In this document: positions 50,499-58,513 of the stretch, in pieces
How positions within the stretch are numbered: position 1 is the first letter of the stretch
Layout: every line of letters begins with the position of its first letter
Assembly: GCF_001517425.1 (NCBI RefSeq)
Contig: NZ_FBWL01000170.1
Coordinates: 186,001-250,000, forward strand
DNA from: Clostridium sp. C105KSO13
GTDB lineage: Bacteria > Bacillota > Clostridia > Lachnospirales > Lachnospiraceae
Length of the DNA: 64,000 nt
Direction: 5' to 3'
Notes under the pieces: model-generated
What the model was told of the DNA's origin: nothing
The model's database searches: none
Seen by the model: only the letters and a program-made list of their open reading frames with translations
Made by a program: the position numbers and the translations under genes

Positions 50499-51569
50499 GT
50501 GAAAAAGTTACGGGCAGATTTCAGAAAAAAACTAAAGAATTTTGATTTACAGATGAATTTTGATATGGAGGAAGGATGCCTTGGCATACTGGGAGCCTCC
50601 GGATGCGGAAAAAGTATGACGCTGAAAACAATAGCGGGAATTGTCACTCCGGATTCAGGAAAGATTGAGACGGAAAGAACTGTATTTTATGACAGCGGTG
50701 AAAAGGTTAATCTGACACCCCAGAAAAGAAAAGTGGGTTATCTGTTTCAGAATTATGCACTGTTCCCCAACATGACAGTGGCAGAAAATATTTCTGCGGG
50801 AATCCGTCATACTCAAGAGAAGAATAAGAAACACAGAACACTCAGACACAGTGTCCGGGAACAGGTGAAAGTCCTTATAGAACAATTTCACTTAGAAGGT
50901 CTGGAGAATCAATATCCGGTAAAGCTTTCCGGCGGCCAGCAGCAGAGAACGGCATTGGCACGGATACTGGCATCACGGCCGGATATTCTGCTTTTGGATG
51001 AGCCATTTTCGGCGATGGACAGCTATCTGAGAGAGGAGCTTCAGATAGAGATGGGCAATAGACTGAAGGCCTTTTCTGGATGCAGCATCATTGTCAGTCA
51101 CGACAGAGATGAAATTTATAAATTATGCTCACACACCATGATTATGGGGGACGGTTCAAATATCATTTTTGAGGAGACAAAAAAGCTCTTTGATCAGCCT
51201 CGCTATATGCAGGCGGCAAGACTGACAGGGTGCAAAAACATTTCCAAAGCAGAGCGTGTAGGGCCTCAAAAGATTCGGGCAATCGACTGGGGGACCGAAT
51301 TTTACATTGACAGAGAGCTGCCCGAACAGTTATCCTATATAGGAATAAGAGCCCACGATTTCGTCCCCGTAGATGTGAATGATGATCGCCGTGAGAATGT
51401 TATTCCGGTGTATCCCTGTGGCATGACAAAGGCACCCTTTGAATGGACCCTGCTGTTTCAGAACAAAGAAAATCCAAAAGGGAATCTGTGGATGAAGCAG
51501 GAGAGGGGAAAAGAACATATACCGGAGAAAGTGTGGGTGGATCAAAACAAGATTCTGCTTTTGAAGTGA
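50499..51569 (+). CDS. modC: Molybdate ABC ATPase ModC
   Basis: 356 residues from GTG 50499, with GGAGGT nine bases upstream inside the modB stop region. Walker A GASGCGKSMT, Q-loop YLFQNYALFPNMT, signature LSGGQQQRTALARIL, Walker B ILLLDEPFSAMD and IIVSHDRDE. The C-terminal part (about 240-356) is a MOP/TOBE-like regulatory domain (NPKGNLWMKQERG at its end). It drives molybdate import. Confidence 0.93.
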   Translation: MKKLRADFRKKLKNFDLQMNFDMEEGCLGILGASGCGKSMTLKTIAGIVTPDSGKIETERTVFYDSGEKVNLTPQKRKVGYLFQNYALFPNMTVAENISAGIRHTQEKNKKHRTLRHSVREQVKVLIEQFHLEGLENQYPVKLSGGQQQRTALARILASRPDILLLDEPFSAMDSYLREELQIEMGNRLKAFSGCSIIVSHDRDEIYKLCSHTMIMGDGSNIIFEETKKLFDQPRYMQAARLTGCKNISKAERVGPQKIRAIDWGTEFYIDRELPEQLSYIGIRAHDFVPVDVNDDRRENVIPVYPCGMTKAPFEWTLLFQNKENPKGNLWMKQERGKEHIPEKVWVDQNKILLLK

Positions 51570-51621
51570 CAGATAAGAATATAAGCGGGATCTGCAGAAC
51601 ACATGTAAAGAAGGTGGGGTT

Positions 51622-51969
51622 ATGTTTCATCCGTTTATACAGCTGAAAATATATAATGAAGAACTGGTATGCGGTCCCGGTTTGATCACTCTGCTGGAGT
51701 TCCTTAGAGGGGCGGATTCGATGAAAGGGGCCTGTGCTGAGATGGGAATGTCATACAGTAAAGGCTGGAAAATTGTAAACAGAGCAGAGAGAGAGCTGGG
51801 ATATGACTTGCTTGTCAGGCAGCACGGGGGCAGCAGAGGCGGCAAATGTGAACTGACAGAAAAAGGAGAGTCACTGGTAACCAGATTCCGGCAGATGGAG
51901 AAGCAGGTCAATGCTTATGCAGAGACTGCGTTTGAAGAATATTTTCCCGAGTATTTGCCTTACGACTAA
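51622..51969 (+). CDS. ModE-like winged-helix regulator
   Basis: 115 residues. A LysR-type winged HTH as in ModE N-terminal domains: GPGLITLLEFLRGADSMKGA, SYSKGWKIVNRAERELGYDL and RQHGGSRGGKCELTEKG. No MOP domain follows, so molybdate may be sensed by another part or the protein may be a constitutive partner. It follows modC by about 50 bases and would repress modABC when molybdate is high. Shorter than E. coli ModE (about 262 residues). Confidence 0.85.
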   Translation: MFHPFIQLKIYNEELVCGPGLITLLEFLRGADSMKGACAEMGMSYSKGWKIVNRAERELGYDLLVRQHGGSRGGKCELTEKGESLVTRFRQMEKQVNAYAETAFEEYFPEYLPYD

Positions 51970-52273
51970 ATGGAAGAGTTCCATACTCAGGATTTAGTGG
52001 ATTTTAAACGTCGATTCATGTATAATTAGAAAATGCTGCTGAAAATCATAATACAAAGGAGATCGATATTATGTGGACTTCGGTAAACAAAGCGATGGCT
52101 TATCAGAATGGTTATATACGTTAGGCGAAGTCCAATGACCACTGATGCGCCGCCGCATCTGCGGCCATTGTCTTCTGTTGTCTATAAACAAATCATACCA
52201 GACAATTGTGAAGGTATTGTGTCAATATCTGGAATTCTTTATTAAAATTCTTAAAGGAATATGAAGCGCAGTC
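51970..52273. other. Intergenic region with a short ORF in a hairpin
   Basis: About 300 bases. TATAAT at 52021-52026 is a possible -10 without clear -35. A 17-codon frame (52071-52124) and a 9-bp hairpin around it are listed separately. GCCGC-CGCATCT-GCGGC near 52151-52167 is a second hairpin. Nothing else is recognised. Confidence 0.45.
52071..52134 (+). other. 17-codon leader-like ORF enclosed in a 9-bp stem
   Basis: ATG 52071 with AAAGGAGA upstream reads MWTSVNKAMAYQNGYIR to TAG 52122-52124. TGGACTTCG (52074-52082) pairs exactly with CGAAGTCCA (52126-52134), so the stem encloses nearly all of the ORF. It may be a tiny protein, a leader peptide or a structured RNA. Confidence 0.35.
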
Positions 52274-52579
52274 TTACTGCTTTTTGTTAACAATATGCAT
52301 ACTGTTTTTTGCACTGTCCTGCCATTTTCCCTTCTTTTCTTCATACATCTTACGAAGCCATTCTACTGCGGAATCCATCCCCTCATCGGACATTGGGAAT
52401 GCAGAGGATTCTTTCTCAGAGTCGGGGGTGTTTTCAAAAGACCAGGGTTCAGGATATACTGTCAATGTGAATGTCTCTTTGTTGTCATCCACTTTAAAAT
52501 AGTATCGCATACCGCCATGGCAGCCGGAGAATGGTTCCTTTTTCAGACCCCCTATGGGAATCAGTTTCTTATCTATCAT
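52274..52579 (-). CDS. Small protein coupled to the DtxR-type regulator
   Basis: 101 residues, soluble, with aromatic beta strands (GMRYYFKVDDNKETFTLTVY, PEPWSFENT) and a C-terminal helix (DEGMDSAVEWLRKMYEEKKG). It starts within the last four bases of the DtxR/MntR gene, so it is translated with it. No metal-binding motif is evident. Role unknown; metal homeostasis is suggested by position only. Confidence 0.6.
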   Translation of the reverse strand: MIDKKLIPIGGLKKEPFSGCHGGMRYYFKVDDNKETFTLTVYPEPWSFENTPDSEKESSAFPMSDEGMDSAVEWLRKMYEEKKGKWQDSAKNSMHIVNKKQ

Positions 52580-52956
52580 GATATGGCGACTCCTGACTCT
52601 GCTATATGCTTCTTAATGGCTTCAAAACTTTCCTTACTGAGGATGTGTTCCATCCGGCAGGCATCAGCAACTGCAGTGTCTTTATCCACTCCGAGTGCCA
52701 CCAGCCACTTACTGATTAATTCGTGGCGCTCATAAATCATTTCCGCAATTTCTCTTCCTGTATCTGAGAGGGTAATAAATCCTTCCTTAGATACGACGAT
52801 ATGATCCTTCTCACGGAGATTTTTCATCGCTACGCTGACACTAGACTTTTTGAAACCCATCTCTTCGGCTATATCTATAGAGCGCACAGTGGGATGCAGC
52901 TTGCTTAGTATTAAAATAGTCTCCAGATAATTTTCAGCGGATTCAGTTGTTTTCAT
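52576..52956 (-). CDS. DtxR/MntR family metal-dependent repressor
   Basis: 126 residues. A winged HTH (TVRSIDIAEEMGFKKSSVSV, DHIVVSKEGFITLSDTGREI) and a dimerisation/metal part (YERHELISKWLVALG, ADACRMEHILSKESFEAIKK) with the His/Glu/Cys/Met residues used as ligands in this family. There is no SH3-like C-terminal domain, which is normal for the MntR/IdeR-short group. It faces feoA across a region with a GTTAG-N6-CTAAC operator and probably represses feo when iron or manganese is high. Confidence 0.92.
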   Translation of the reverse strand: MKTTESAENYLETILILSKLHPTVRSIDIAEEMGFKKSSVSVAMKNLREKDHIVVSKEGFITLSDTGREIAEMIYERHELISKWLVALGVDKDTAVADACRMEHILSKESFEAIKKHIAESGVAIS

Positions 52957-53170
52957 AAGTACTCACCTCAATTTCAAAAAAATACAAATATTTGCTAACG
53001 CTATGGTACCATATTTGCAGAGTTTGGGCAAATATATTGTGGCAGTATGATCGGTAAAAACTATAAAATTTTTCTAAAGGGTTACTTGACAATTGCAACA
53101 TGTTAGCATATACTAACTATAGACAGAAAATAGTGAAAACAATTATCAACTAATCGAAAGAAGATGAGAC
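52957..53170. other. Divergent regulatory region between the DtxR-type gene and feoA
   Basis: Contains TATGGTACCATA (53002-53013), an 8-bp repeat ATATTTGC/GCAAATAT (about 53011-53035) on the regulator side, and the feo promoter with its operator (53086-53117). Confidence 0.55.
53086..53117 (+). promoter_or_regulatory. feo promoter with DtxR/MntR-like operator
   Basis: TTGACA (53086-53091), 17-base spacer, TATACT (53109-53114). The perfect inverted repeat GTTAG-CATATA-CTAAC (53102-53117) covers the -10, an ideal place for an iron-loaded repressor. Confidence 0.78.
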
Positions 53171-53386
53171 ATGATGCCATTGACAATGGTAAAAGAAGGA
53201 GAACCAAACAAAATCCGCAGGGTCGGAGGAAAAGATAAAATCAAAAGATTCCTGAAAAATTTAGGCTTTGTTGAAGGGGCGATTGTCACAGTCGTTTCTA
53301 TAACGGGTGGAAATATGATAGTCAATGTAAAAGAATCCAGGGTGGCCATTGGTAAAGACATGGCAAATAAAATCATGGTTGTCTAG
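53171..53386 (+). CDS. feoA: FeoA, copy 1
   Basis: 71 residues, SH3-like FeoA domain: MPLTMVKEGEPNKIRRVGGK at the start, LGFVEGAIVTVVSITGGNMI and a basic C-terminus (ESRVAIGKDMANKIMV). FeoA binds FeoB or ribosomal components and supports ferrous uptake. First gene of the feo unit; the second feoA follows after 13 bases. Confidence 0.9.
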   Translation: MMPLTMVKEGEPNKIRRVGGKDKIKRFLKNLGFVEGAIVTVVSITGGNMIVNVKESRVAIGKDMANKIMVV

Positions 53387-53399
53387 GGAGGATGAAATA

Positions 53400-53621
53400 A
53401 TGAAGACATTAAAAGACATTTCGTGCGGGCAGACGGTCAAGGTAACCAGGCTGACCGGAGCAGGGCCCATAAAGAGACGTATCATGGATATGGGAATTAC
53501 AAAGGGAGTAGATGTTTTTGTAAGAAAGGTAGCACCCCTGGGAGATCCCATGGAAATAACAGTGAGAGGATATGAATTATCTGTAAGAAAAGCAGATGCA
53601 GAAATGATTCAGGTCGAATAG
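53400..53621 (+). CDS. feoA: FeoA, copy 2
   Basis: 73 residues from ATG 53400 (AGGGAGGATG upstream; the frame is open from 53349). FeoA marks: LKDISCGQTVKVTRLTGAGP, RIMDMGITKGVDVFVRKVAP, LGDPMEITVRGYELSVRK. It is nearer to the standard FeoA than copy 1. A pair of FeoA genes before FeoB is common in clostridia. Confidence 0.93.
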   Translation: MKTLKDISCGQTVKVTRLTGAGPIKRRIMDMGITKGVDVFVRKVAPLGDPMEITVRGYELSVRKADAEMIQVE

Positions 53622-53763
53622 ACCAAAGAGAATATTTCTGCATCAACTTTTTACAAGGGAGTTAGAGGAATCTAATTAGAATTAGAAAGATCTAATCAGA
53701 ATATTGGGTTTGAATATTAGCAGCTCGAATATATGAGAGCTGTTTTAGGAGGAGAAAAGAAAG

Positions 53764-55950
53764 ATGGCTATTAAAATTGCGCTTGCAGGAAATCCGAACA
53801 GTGGAAAGACCACTTTGTTCAATGCACTGACCGGATCCAATCAGTTTGTTGGCAACTGGCCCGGTGTTACGGTGGAAAAGAAAGAAGGAAAACTTAAGGG
53901 AAACAAGGGTGTTGTCATAACAGATCTCCCCGGAATTTATTCGCTTTCACCTTATACTCTGGAGGAAGTGGTCGCAAGAAATTATCTGATCAATGAAAGG
54001 CCCGATGCAATACTGAATATCGTAGATGGAACAAATCTTGAGAGGAATCTTTATCTGTCAACGCAGTTGATGGAACTGGGAATCCCGGTTATCATGGCAG
54101 TTAACATGATGGACATAGTGGAAAAGAACGGTGACAAGATATATATTGATAAGCTTTCCAAGAAACTGGGCTGTGAAGTTGTAGAAATTTCAGCTTTAAA
54201 GGGTACTGGAATTCGGAATGCTGCTGAAAAGGCGGTTGCTGTAGCAAACGAAAAGAAGACATCTCTACCGGTACATACATTTGCACCGGAAGTAGAGAGT
54301 GTACTGTATGCTGTGGAGGGAAAGCTGGGGAGTGATGTTCCAGATTACCAGAAACGGTTCTTTGCAATTAAACTTCTGGAGAAGGATGACAAGATATCTG
54401 AACAGATGAAAGTTGTTCCGGATGTAACGAAGGAAATTGATGAAATAGAAACAAAAATGGATGATGATACAGAAAGTATTATCACAAATGAAAGATATGT
54501 TTACATTACATCTATTATAGATAAGTGTTATACCAGGAACAGAAAAGAACAGATGACGATTTCCGATAAGATTGATCGAATAGTTACGAACCGTTTTCTG
54601 GCGCTTCCGATTTTTGCACTTGTTATGTTTATTGTATATTATATTTCAGTAACAACCGTAGGAACCTGGGTGACAGACTGGACAAATGACGGTCTGTTCG
54701 GAGACAGCTGGAGCTTTTTCGGACGCACAGTCCCCGGAATCCCTGTACTTGCAGGCAATCTGCTGGAAGCAATCGGTGTTGCACCGTGGCTGGAGGGCCT
54801 GATTCTGGATGGTATCATAGCCGGTGTGGGAGCTGTGTTGGGATTTGTGCCGCAGATGCTGGTATTGTTTATTTTCCTCGGATTCCTTGAGGGTTGTGGA
54901 TACATGGCCAGAGTCGCATTTATTATGGACAGGATCTTCCGAAAATTTGGACTTTCAGGAAAGTCCTTTATTCCCATGCTGATTGGAACCGGATGCGGCG
55001 TTCCCGGTATTATGGCGTCCCGTACCATTGAGAATGAAAGAGACAGAAAAATGACAATTATGACTACCACATTTATTCCCTGTGGCGCTAAACTTCCAAT
55101 CATTGGTCTCATTGCAGGTGCATTGTTTAATGGAGCACCCTGGGTTGCGCCAAGTGCTTATTTTGTAGGAATCGCAGCAATCATCTGCTCAGGAATTATT
55201 TTGAAGAAAACAAGGCTTTTTGCAGGAGATCCGGCACCTTTCGTTATGGAGCTCCCGGCATATCATCTGCCCACAGTAGGAAATGTACTCCGCAGCATGT
55301 GGGAGCGGGGCTGGTCCTTTATTAAAAAGGCAGGAACAATCATCCTCCTTTCTACAATCGTTGTTTGGTTTACATCCTACTTTGGCTGGATTGACGGAAA
55401 GTTCAGAATGTTGGATGTGGTGGAACTAGATCACAGCATACTGGCAAGGATAGGAAGAACGTTTGCATGGATATTTGCTCCGCTTGGCTGGGGAAACTGG
55501 AAAGCGGCAGTTGCGGCTATCACCGGTCTGGTAGCAAAGGAAAATGTGGTCGGTACATTTGGAATCCTGTATGGTTTTGCAGAAGTGGGAGAAGAAGGAA
55601 ACGAGATTTGGGGTTCTCTTGCAGGCAGCATGACTCAGATTTCCGCATATTCGTTCCTAGTATTTAATCTTTTGTGTGCACCTTGCTTCGCAGCCATGGG
55701 AGCTATCAAGAGAGAAATGAATAGTACAAAATGGTTCTGGACAGCTATAGGCTATCAGACTATACTGGCATATGTAGTCTCATTGTGTGTATATCAGGCT
55801 GGCACATTTATAACAACAGGAAAATTTGGTATAGGAATGGCTGCAGCAATTATACTAATTATCGGGTTTATTTATCTGCTGATCAGACCATATAAAGAGG
55901 GCAATACTTTCAAAGTCAAACTGAAAGGTGCAGCGCAGTTAAAACAGTGA
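53764..55950 (+). CDS. feoB: Ferrous iron transporter FeoB
   Basis: 728 residues. N-terminal GTPase with ALAGNPNSGKTTLFNALTG, switch II ITDLPGIYSL and the guanine motif VNMMD. A helical linker (to about 270) and a membrane part with two Gate domains follow (GFLEGCGYMARVAFIMDR, MLIGTGCGVPGIMASRT, GFVPQMLVLFIFLGFL). The conserved GCGVPG and CYMA-like Cys are present. It imports Fe(II). A spacer of 142 bases with short A/T repeats precedes it. Confidence 0.96.
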   Translation: MAIKIALAGNPNSGKTTLFNALTGSNQFVGNWPGVTVEKKEGKLKGNKGVVITDLPGIYSLSPYTLEEVVARNYLINERPDAILNIVDGTNLERNLYLSTQLMELGIPVIMAVNMMDIVEKNGDKIYIDKLSKKLGCEVVEISALKGTGIRNAAEKAVAVANEKKTSLPVHTFAPEVESVLYAVEGKLGSDVPDYQKRFFAIKLLEKDDKISEQMKVVPDVTKEIDEIETKMDDDTESIITNERYVYITSIIDKCYTRNRKEQMTISDKIDRIVTNRFLALPIFALVMFIVYYISVTTVGTWVTDWTNDGLFGDSWSFFGRTVPGIPVLAGNLLEAIGVAPWLEGLILDGIIAGVGAVLGFVPQMLVLFIFLGFLEGCGYMARVAFIMDRIFRKFGLSGKSFIPMLIGTGCGVPGIMASRTIENERDRKMTIMTTTFIPCGAKLPIIGLIAGALFNGAPWVAPSAYFVGIAAIICSGIILKKTRLFAGDPAPFVMELPAYHLPTVGNVLRSMWERGWSFIKKAGTIILLSTIVVWFTSYFGWIDGKFRMLDVVELDHSILARIGRTFAWIFAPLGWGNWKAAVAAITGLVAKENVVGTFGILYGFAEVGEEGNEIWGSLAGSMTQISAYSFLVFNLLCAPCFAAMGAIKREMNSTKWFWTAIGYQTILAYVVSLCVYQAGTFITTGKFGIGMAAAIILIIGFIYLLIRPYKEGNTFKVKLKGAAQLKQ

Positions 55951-56008
55951 TCGGCATTGAGAGTATACCTGAGGTGAAAATAGTTTGCAGTGAAAGGAGG
56001 CGGATTTT

Positions 56009-56149
56009 ATGGGAACAGTTATAGTGGGAGCAGTTCTTGCAGGAATAGTCGCATTAATCATCCGCAAAATGGTGCATGACAAGAAGAACGGAAAATCTCT
56101 TCAATGCGGCGGAGATTGTGGAAATTGCGGAGGACACTGCGAGCGATAA
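56009..56149 (+). CDS. FeoB-associated Cys-rich small membrane protein
   Basis: 46 residues: an N-terminal helix (MGTVIVGAVLAGIVALIIRK) and a Cys/Gly tail with CGGDCGNCGGHC. AAAGGAGG lies before the ATG. This is the typical FeoB-associated Cys-rich protein of Firmicutes, thought to aid iron handling at the transporter. It starts 59 bases after feoB. Confidence 0.85.
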   Translation: MGTVIVGAVLAGIVALIIRKMVHDKKNGKSLQCGGDCGNCGGHCER

Positions 56150-56159
56150 GGAGGCCCAT

Positions 56160-56486
56160 ATGAGTGTAGTAATAATCGGAGGACATGACCGCATGGTATG
56201 TCAATATAAAAAGCTCTGCAAGCAATATAGATGCAAAGCTAAAGTGTTTACCCAGATGTCTGCAAGTCTAGGCAAACAGATAGGAAGTCCGGATGTAATC
56301 ATACTTTTTACCAATACAGTTTCACATAAAATGGTAAGATGTGCAGTGGAAGAAGCAGGGCGTTGTAACGCGGAGGTCCTAAGATCCCACACAAGCAGTC
56401 GGAGTGCACTTGAAGAAATATTGTGCAGCGTTTGTTCAGGGTGCGAGGGCTGTGCAAGCTGTGAAAAGGCCAGGTTAAGAGCATAG
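56160..56486 (+). CDS. DUF2325 domain protein
   Basis: 108 residues from ATG 56160 (AAGGAGGCCC upstream). The beta-alpha-beta fold of DUF2325 is seen: MSVVIIGGHDRMVCQYKKLC, PDVIILFTNTVSHKMVRCAV, LRSHTSSRSALEEIL. The C-terminus carries a Cys cluster (CSVCSGCEGCASCEKA). Related proteins occur next to feo genes and may bind a metal or act in iron signalling. Last gene of the unit. Confidence 0.82.
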   Translation: MSVVIIGGHDRMVCQYKKLCKQYRCKAKVFTQMSASLGKQIGSPDVIILFTNTVSHKMVRCAVEEAGRCNAEVLRSHTSSRSALEEILCSVCSGCEGCASCEKARLRA

Positions 56487-56498
56487 ATCAGGAACATA

Positions 56499-56541
56499 AG
56501 AAGACCGTCTGCAGCTTATATCTGCAGACGGCCTTCTTTTT
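56499..56541. terminator. Terminator of the feo unit
   Basis: AGAAGACCGTCTGCAG (56499-56514) pairs with CTGCAGACGGCCTTCT (56522-56537) with one mismatch, followed by a T-run. It overlaps the end of the convergent gene by two bases. Confidence 0.82.
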
Positions 56542-57130
56542 ATATTAGCTGTATATAAAGTGCCACAGTTTCCAGGGGATCGCTATCTTTATCCAGGACA
56601 GCATGGATAACTCTGGCATTCTGTCCGGCCTTGGAATAGTGGATATCGGTGGGGTTTCCGGCTTGATCTCTTATAAAAGTCGTTTCATTTACTGTAAATT
56701 TTATGCATTTTTTGATATCCTGAGGATTCCCGACACAAAGATAATTATTCTCAATATCCACCTGGGCAATCTGATCCATAGTATATGTCAGTGAAGACAG
56801 ATGGTCTTTCTTTATTAATATTAAAAAGGCGTTTGACTGGGGTGGATCGCTTCGAGTCTTAACAGGAGAGTATATTGCATCCACGTACATGCCTTTATGA
56901 ATAGCATTCATATCTGTGGGAGAACCGTCGGAATCTAGAATCACGGTGTTTCTATTTATATTCAACCTCAAAAGTTCAATAAACTGCATCAAGCTTATTC
57001 CAGGACTAATATAGGAAATCAGAACATAACTGTTTTCATCTACAGCACTGTAGGTAGATTCCACCAGAGCATTCTCTACAACCATAATGCTGCCATGCTG
57101 AGTGGTTGTGCCTCTATTATCATTATTCAT
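56540..57130 (-). CDS. Hypothetical protein with internal duplication
   Basis: 196 residues, soluble, beta-rich. Two similar parts can be aligned: NRNTVILDSDGSPTDMNAIH...YVDAIYSPVKTRSDPP...FLILI (about 58-106) and VNETTFIRDQAGNPTDIHYS...ARVIHAVLDKDSDPL...LYIQLI (about 147-196). Each has a DxxGxPTD turn. No named family recognised. Stand-alone gene on the minus strand, no signal peptide. Confidence 0.65.
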   Translation of the reverse strand: MNNDNRGTTTQHGSIMVVENALVESTYSAVDENSYVLISYISPGISLMQFIELLRLNINRNTVILDSDGSPTDMNAIHKGMYVDAIYSPVKTRSDPPQSNAFLILIKKDHLSSLTYTMDQIAQVDIENNYLCVGNPQDIKKCIKFTVNETTFIRDQAGNPTDIHYSKAGQNARVIHAVLDKDSDPLETVALYIQLI

Positions 57131-57388
57131 TTCTTACCATACCATGCTTTTATCTTTTCTATATTATTATATGAAAAAATACCGAACTTTGACTTTATAT
57201 CTGAAAACCTAAAATAATAATATTAATTATTAGATTGTTGTAAAACCCTGGCTGTAGTTAATCAGAGCCTCGGTGATTGGCTGGTTTGCTTATGTTATTT
57301 TTGGGAATAAACCAATTATATAAAAGGGCACTGTTCCGCAGAAGAATATCTACGGAACAGTGCCCTTTATATGATGCAGGCTGTGGTT
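57131..57388. other. Intergenic region with terminator
   Basis: A/T-rich; contains the terminator at 57323-57368 and presumably the promoter of the duplicated-domain gene. No other feature seen. Confidence 0.4.
57323..57368 (-). terminator. Terminator of the binding-protein gene
   Basis: AAAGGGCACTGTTCCG (57323-57338) pairs exactly with CGGAACAGTGCCCTTT (57353-57368); on the minus strand TTTT follows. Confidence 0.85.
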
Positions 57389-58387
57389 CTATTTTATTGC
57401 CTTCTGTGCAAATTTTGTGACTACTAAATCTTTATAGGGTGCACGTGAATCCAGTTCTCCTGCACTTTCCAGAATATCCTGAAGAAGGTCAAAGCTGCTT
57501 TCCTCAAACACTAAATTGTCTTTCCAGGTTTTCTGATCATAGTATCTGGTTACAATTTTCGTAATAGTGTCAAGGTCCGTCTCAGGGAACTGTGGTTCAA
57601 TGGCCTTTGCAATCTCTTCCGGAGTATGGGACTGTACATAATCCATCCCCTTTTGGAGAGCATTGACAAAATTCTGAATGATAGCAGGGTTTTTGTCTAT
57701 AAAACTTTGTTTTGCACTGTAGGCCGTGTATGGTACGTAACCACTGTCCTCCCCGAGAGAGGCAACAACATAACCCTTGCCTTCAGATTCCAGAGAAGTG
57801 GCTCCTGGCTCAAATTCGACTGTATAATCGCCTTTTCCTTCTGAAAATGCAGCAGCAGTTGAACCAAAGTCAATGCTCTGATTGATTTCCAAATCTGCAG
57901 CAGGATCAATATCGTTCTGTTTTAGTATATATTCGAATACCATCTCAGGCATTCCGCCTTTTCTTCCACCCAGAACAGTGCTGCCTTTGATGTCATCCCA
58001 GGAAAAGTCCGGCATTTTTTCTCTGGCAACAAAAAAGTTTCCTGCTCGCTGTGTGAGCTGTGCAAAGTTAACGACATAGTCCTTTGCGCCTTCATTATAA
58101 GTATAAATGGATGCTTCAGAGCCCATAAATCCAATGTCTGCTTCGCCTGAGATCACGGCAGTCATAGTCTTATCGGCACCGAAACCGCAGATTAGAGTAA
58201 GGTTAATATCTTGTTCTTCGAAATAACCCTCTTCAATGGCTACATACATAGGCGCATAGAAAATGGAATGAGCTACCTCGTTTAAGGTAATATCCACCAT
58301 TTCCTTTTTATCTTCCTGTGAAGCGCAGGCAGACAGTACGATAACCATCACTACTGAAAGCAGCGCTGCAAATAGCCGCTTCTTCAT
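57389..58387 (-). CDS. ABC-type substrate-binding lipoprotein (NMT1/SsuA-like)
   Basis: 332 residues. A lipoprotein signal peptide ends in LSACAS. The NMT1/THI5/SsuA fold follows: HSIFYAPMYVAIEEGYFEEQ near 40, CGFGADKTMTAVISGEADIG, MGSEASIYTYNEGAKDY, GGRKGGMPEMVFEYIL. It would bind a sulfonate, pyrimidine, thiamine precursor or nitrate-like ligand; the sequence does not decide. No permease or ATPase gene is adjacent, so it probably serves transport parts encoded elsewhere. Confidence 0.88.
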   Translation of the reverse strand: MKKRLFAALLSVVMVIVLSACASQEDKKEMVDITLNEVAHSIFYAPMYVAIEEGYFEEQDINLTLICGFGADKTMTAVISGEADIGFMGSEASIYTYNEGAKDYVVNFAQLTQRAGNFFVAREKMPDFSWDDIKGSTVLGGRKGGMPEMVFEYILKQNDIDPAADLEINQSIDFGSTAAAFSEGKGDYTVEFEPGATSLESEGKGYVVASLGEDSGYVPYTAYSAKQSFIDKNPAIIQNFVNALQKGMDYVQSHTPEEIAKAIEPQFPETDLDTITKIVTRYYDQKTWKDNLVFEESSFDLLQDILESAGELDSRAPYKDLVVTKFAQKAIK

Positions 58388-58468
58388 AAGATTCCTCCCA
58401 TAAGCTGTTTATCTCCTAATAATATATGAAAAACTTATAAATTGGTTCGGCATTTCCTGCTATATAAA

Positions 58469-58502
58469 AAAGAACCTCAGATTTTGTCATCCGAGGTTCT
58501 TG
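58469..58502 (-). terminator. Terminator of the amino-acid permease gene
   Basis: AAGAACCTC (58470-58478) pairs with GAGGTTCTT (58493-58501), with an inner GAT/ATC pair; on the minus strand TTTTTT follows. Confidence 0.8.
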
Positions 58503-58513
58503 TGGAAGAGAAC

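Noticed and set aside
57389-58513. Thiamine (TPP) riboswitch before the NMT1-like binding protein
   Set aside because: The upstream 130 bases show no CUGAGA-type core; no riboswitch is recognised there.
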